In this document: positions 61,509 to 64,000 of the stretch, in pieces | Numbering within the stretch: position 1 is the stretch's first letter | How the letters are laid out: each line of letters opens with the position of its first letter | Origin: Cohnella rhizoplanae | GTDB taxonomy: Bacteria > Bacillota > Bacilli > Paenibacillales > Paenibacillaceae | DNA length: 64,000 nucleotides | Direction of reading: 5' to 3' | Assembly: GCF_948329515.1 (NCBI RefSeq) | Contig: NZ_CAOJCN010000002.1 | Location: forward strand, 371,740-435,739 | The notes under the pieces: model-generated | The model's input: only the letters and a program-made list of their open reading frames with translations | Databases searched by the model: none | Told to the model about the DNA's origin: nothing | Made by a program: the position numbers and the translations under genes

Positions 61509-62363
61509 ATGAACCGATTGGCATTCAGCACGCTGCCCTGCGAGGGCTGGACGCTCGACGCCATGCTCGAGCTGGCCGTCCGCTGCGGCTTCGGCGGCAT
61601 GGAGCTGCGCGAGGGCGCTCCCTGGGGCGTATCGTCCGATATGACGGCAGAGGAGCGGAAAAGAGCGCTGCGCCAGTTCGAACGGGCGGGCGTACGGGTG
61701 ACGGACATCGCCTCCGGCGTCTGCTTCACGGGACTTGCTGGCGACGCCGCGCAGCTGGAGAATCTGAAGGGGGCCGTGCGGCTCGGGCATGACCTGCATG
61801 CCGGCGGCGTGCGGGTGTTCCTGGGGTACTTCACCGTAAGCAGAGACCAGGAAATGCCCGCGATTCCTTACGCGCAGCTCGTAACCAACATCGCGGCAGC
61901 CTGCGACTACGCGGCGCCGTACGGCGTGCCCGTCTGGATCGAGACGCACAACGAGTTCGCGACAGGACGGTCGCTGCGCAAGCTGCTGGACGACGTCGGA
62001 CGCGACAACTGCGCGGTGATCTACGATATTATCCATCCGCTCGAAGAAGGCGAACGGCCGGAGGAGACGGTGGAGCTGCTGGGGGCCCAATGCGCGCACG
62101 TGCACGTCAAGGACGGCGTCCCCTTCGAGGATCCGCTGCGCAGCAGCTGGAAGTATACGCGGATCGGAGAGGGACAGGTCCCGATCGCGTCGATCGTGGA
62201 GACGCTCGAGCGCGCGGGGTACGCGGGCAGCTATTCCCTGGAGTGGGAGACCAAGTGGCGGCCGGAGCTTCAGGTTCCGGGCATGGAGCCCGAGACGGTA
62301 TTCCCGGACTATACGGCGCGGATGCGACATATGCTTGAGACTCTGGCGAAACGAGGGATATAA
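61509..62363 (+). CDS. Sugar phosphate isomerase/epimerase
   Basis: The ATG at 61509 follows GAGGAGGG, giving 284 residues. The TIM-barrel family blocks are GFGGMELREG near residue 32, VWIETHNEF near 140, VIYDIIHPL near 170, HVHVKDG near 195 and SLEWETKW near 245. These supply the expected metal ligands (Glu, Asp, His, Glu). It starts the operon with a dehydrogenase two bases downstream and a DUF4091-type gene, so it belongs to a carbohydrate-breakdown pathway. Substrate unknown. Confidence 0.85.
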   Translation: MNRLAFSTLPCEGWTLDAMLELAVRCGFGGMELREGAPWGVSSDMTAEERKRALRQFERAGVRVTDIASGVCFTGLAGDAAQLENLKGAVRLGHDLHAGGVRVFLGYFTVSRDQEMPAIPYAQLVTNIAAACDYAAPYGVPVWIETHNEFATGRSLRKLLDDVGRDNCAVIYDIIHPLEEGERPEETVELLGAQCAHVHVKDGVPFEDPLRSSWKYTRIGEGQVPIASIVETLERAGYAGSYSLEWETKWRPELQVPGMEPETVFPDYTARMRHMLETLAKRGI

Positions 62364-62364
62364 C

Positions 62365-63366
62365 ATGAAGACATTGGTAACGATCTCGGACCCGGGCTTG
62401 CTCGAAATGTTCTGGCGTCCGTCGGTCCGCGATAAGCTGGCAAGCTTCTCCGAGGCGGACTTCGTCCCGCCCGGCGAGCGGTTCGACAGCGCGCGGCTGG
62501 CCGAGCGGATCGGCGAGTACGACGCTTGCATCACATCTTGGGGCTCGCCCTTCTTTACGCCGGAAGCGCTGGCGCGCGCCGGCAAGCTGAAGTTCATCGG
62601 CCACGGCGCAGGCAGCGTGGCGTCGATCGTCGGCGAGGACGCGTTCGACGCGCCGATCGTCGTGACGAGCGCCAACACGGTGCTCGGGCGCTCGACCGCC
62701 GAGCTCGCCGTGTCGCTTATCCTGGCCGGCGCCTGGGACCATGCTGGCTATGCCGCCCGCCTGAAGCGGGGGCAGTGGAGCAACAACAACAAGGAGCGCG
62801 TGCTCGGCGTGACGCGGCGGACCGTCGGTCTCGTCGGCTACGGCGAGATCTCCAGGCAGGTCGTCTCGATGCTGAAGCCGTTCGGCGTGAAGCTGCTGCT
62901 CCACTCGGGATATTGCCCGCCGGAGGAAGCCGCGGCGCTGGGCGCCGAGCTCGTCGGGCTGAACGAGCTGTTCGAGCGCAGCGACATCGTGTCCCTGCAC
63001 AATACGTGGACGCCCCGGACCGAGGGCATGATCGGCGCGGAGCAGCTCTCGCGGCTGCGCGACGGCGCGCTCTTCGTCAATACGGCGCGCGGGCCGATCG
63101 TGCAGGAGCAGGCGCTGGCGGACGAGCTGCGCGCGGGGCGTATCTTCGCCGCGCTCGACGTGTACGCCGCGGAGCCGCTCCCTAGGGAGCACGAATGGCT
63201 GACCATGGATAACGTGCTCTGCCTGCCGCATATCGGCGGCTTCCACGGCCTGCTGAAGCAAGACCTTTGCGATTTTATCGTCGACGAGCTTCATCGGTTC
63301 ACGAAGGGCGAAGCGCCGGTCGGCACCGTCACCCGCGAGCATTTCCGCCGGCTGACGCCTAGATAA
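62365..63366 (+). CDS. D-isomer-specific 2-hydroxyacid dehydrogenase
   Basis: This 333-residue NAD-dependent enzyme starts at the ATG two bases after the isomerase stop. The nucleotide motif is VGYGEISRQV near residue 155. The catalytic triad of the family is visible as Arg in NTARGPIV, Glu in DVYAAEPL and His in LPHIGGFHG. It would oxidise or reduce a 2-hydroxy/2-keto acid made from the sugar handled by its neighbours. PGDH or hydroxypyruvate reductase activities are alternatives. Confidence 0.87.
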   Translation: MKTLVTISDPGLLEMFWRPSVRDKLASFSEADFVPPGERFDSARLAERIGEYDACITSWGSPFFTPEALARAGKLKFIGHGAGSVASIVGEDAFDAPIVVTSANTVLGRSTAELAVSLILAGAWDHAGYAARLKRGQWSNNNKERVLGVTRRTVGLVGYGEISRQVVSMLKPFGVKLLLHSGYCPPEEAAALGAELVGLNELFERSDIVSLHNTWTPRTEGMIGAEQLSRLRDGALFVNTARGPIVQEQALADELRAGRIFAALDVYAAEPLPREHEWLTMDNVLCLPHIGGFHGLLKQDLCDFIVDELHRFTKGEAPVGTVTREHFRRLTPR

Positions 63367-63409
63367 CCCGGGCAGCGTTCTCGCACAACAAACGAAAGAG
63401 GTGTCCGTC

Positions 63410-64000
63410 TTGCCCATTCAGCTAGGCTTGGAGCATGAGAGCTTCAAGTACGTATTCGGCATCCTTCACAAGTTTTCGGCGCCGTTCGGCGAGCCCAAGT
63501 CCATCTCGCTGACCTGCGGCCGCAACGACAGGGCTGCGGTCCAGCTGCTGATCTACTCGGACGAGGAGATGCTGGTCAGCGTGGGAGCGGATCCTTGCTT
63601 CTACGAGCGGGGACCGATCGAGATCGTGCGGGTGGACGTAGACGCGCCAGGCCTGAAGCCGGGCGCCATCAAGGCCAATCTGATCGGCCTCGTGGAGGAC
63701 GACGACCGGCAGCTCAAGTCGGACATGATCCTGCCGCAGACGAGCATCCACGTGGAAAAGCGCAGGGCGCAGCCCGTCTGGGTCGAGCTGGAGCTGGACC
63801 GGGACGTCAAGCCGGGGCGGTACGAGCCCCGGATTACCGTCTACCGGCATACGCTCTTCGAGGACGAGACGCCGGTCGGCGAGCTCTCGTTCGAGGTCCA
63901 TGTCGCGGACGTCACCCTTAACGATCCGGCCGATCACGGGTTTTATCTGGACCTGTGGCAGCACAACGCGAACATCGCCCGCAAATACGACGTCGAGCTG
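63410..64000 (+). CDS. DUF4091/GH123-like glycoside hydrolase, N-terminal part (runs off window)
   Basis: The TTG at 63410 follows AAGAGGTG; 197 codons are open to the right edge. The first 170 residues form a beta-sandwich (YVFGILHKFSAPFGEPK; YERGPIEIVRVDV). Then FYLDLWQHNANIARKYDVEL begins the TIM-barrel region typical of DUF4091/GH123-like glycosidases. No signal peptide is seen, so it acts in the cytoplasm. It is probably in the same operon as the isomerase and dehydrogenase. The catalytic residues lie beyond the window. Confidence 0.7.
   Translation, partial: MPIQLGLEHESFKYVFGILHKFSAPFGEPKSISLTCGRNDRAAVQLLIYSDEEMLVSVGADPCFYERGPIEIVRVDVDAPGLKPGAIKANLIGLVEDDDRQLKSDMILPQTSIHVEKRRAQPVWVELELDRDVKPGRYEPRITVYRHTLFEDETPVGELSFEVHVADVTLNDPADHGFYLDLWQHNANIARKYDVEL

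Noticed and set aside
60456..62678. A 740-residue reverse frame ending in an AraC protein
   Set aside because: Only the last 298 residues resemble a protein family; the upstream part is antisense to the isomerase and dehydrogenase genes, and GGAGGT marks the true start at 61352.

Overview
The window looks like chromosome from an endospore-forming, GC-rich member of the Paenibacillaceae (Paenibacillus or Cohnella type). The evidence is a complete gerA-type germinant receptor operon, a gamma-type SASP-like gene, CgeB-like spore proteins, LplB/YtcP/LipO sugar ABC systems with YesM/YesN two-component systems, many AraC regulators, a FapR operator, and strong Shine-Dalgarno sequences with frequent TTG starts. 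I saw no rRNA, tRNA, IS element or CRISPR array. Genus is inference. Layout. 1-9.9 kb: a surface (probably spore-surface) glycan cluster with two tandem CgeB-like proteins, a GT4 glycosyltransferase, a three-gene set for a UDP-N-acetyl-6-deoxy-L-hexosamine (L-FucNAc or L-QuiNAc type), a further NAD-dependent sugar epimerase/dehydratase, and two paralogous GT2 enzymes facing each other. 10-11.1 kb: a second-type fabH with a promoter overlapped by a near-consensus FapR operator. 11.3-21.4 kb: a visibly less GC-rich stretch. It holds an NmrA-like gene and a TetR regulator that share a TTACC-NN-GGTAA palindrome, then a strong promoter driving an amino-acid ABC importer, a stand-alone seven-repeat LanC-like protein and a metal-dependent amidohydrolase. 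A GH63-like glycosidase with a divergent AraC regulator follows. 21.7-33.8 kb: a small secreted protein, a RidA protein, and two giant tandem secreted heparinase II/III-type polysaccharide lyases (2070 and 1467 residues). The first is preceded by a perfect CcpA cre match. 33.8-43.5 kb: a ZIP transporter, a sporulation-type histidine kinase whose N-terminus resembles the kinase inhibitor Sda, an AraC/GH78-like rhamnosidase pair, the gerA operon and a 50-codon SASP-like gene. 43.6-54.8 kb: an MMPL exporter with its TetR, then a complete oligosaccharide ABC importer with YesM/YesN, and a beta/gamma-crystallin-like protein. 54.9-58.7 kb: a VanZ-RDD fusion, a DHA2 drug exporter with a divergent TetR and a palindromic operator, and a decayed GtrA-family fragment. 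58.7-64 kb: a carbohydrate-catabolism block with two AraC regulators, two TIM-barrel sugar isomerases, a 2-hydroxyacid dehydrogenase and the start of a DUF4091/GH123-like glycosidase that runs off the window. The shared theme is environmental polysaccharide use (lyases, rhamnosidase, GH63-like and DUF4091 enzymes, importer, local regulators) together with building and opening of spores. The least explained unit is the TetR-controlled importer/LanC-like/amidohydrolase operon; the most unusual single protein is the Sda-kinase fusion.
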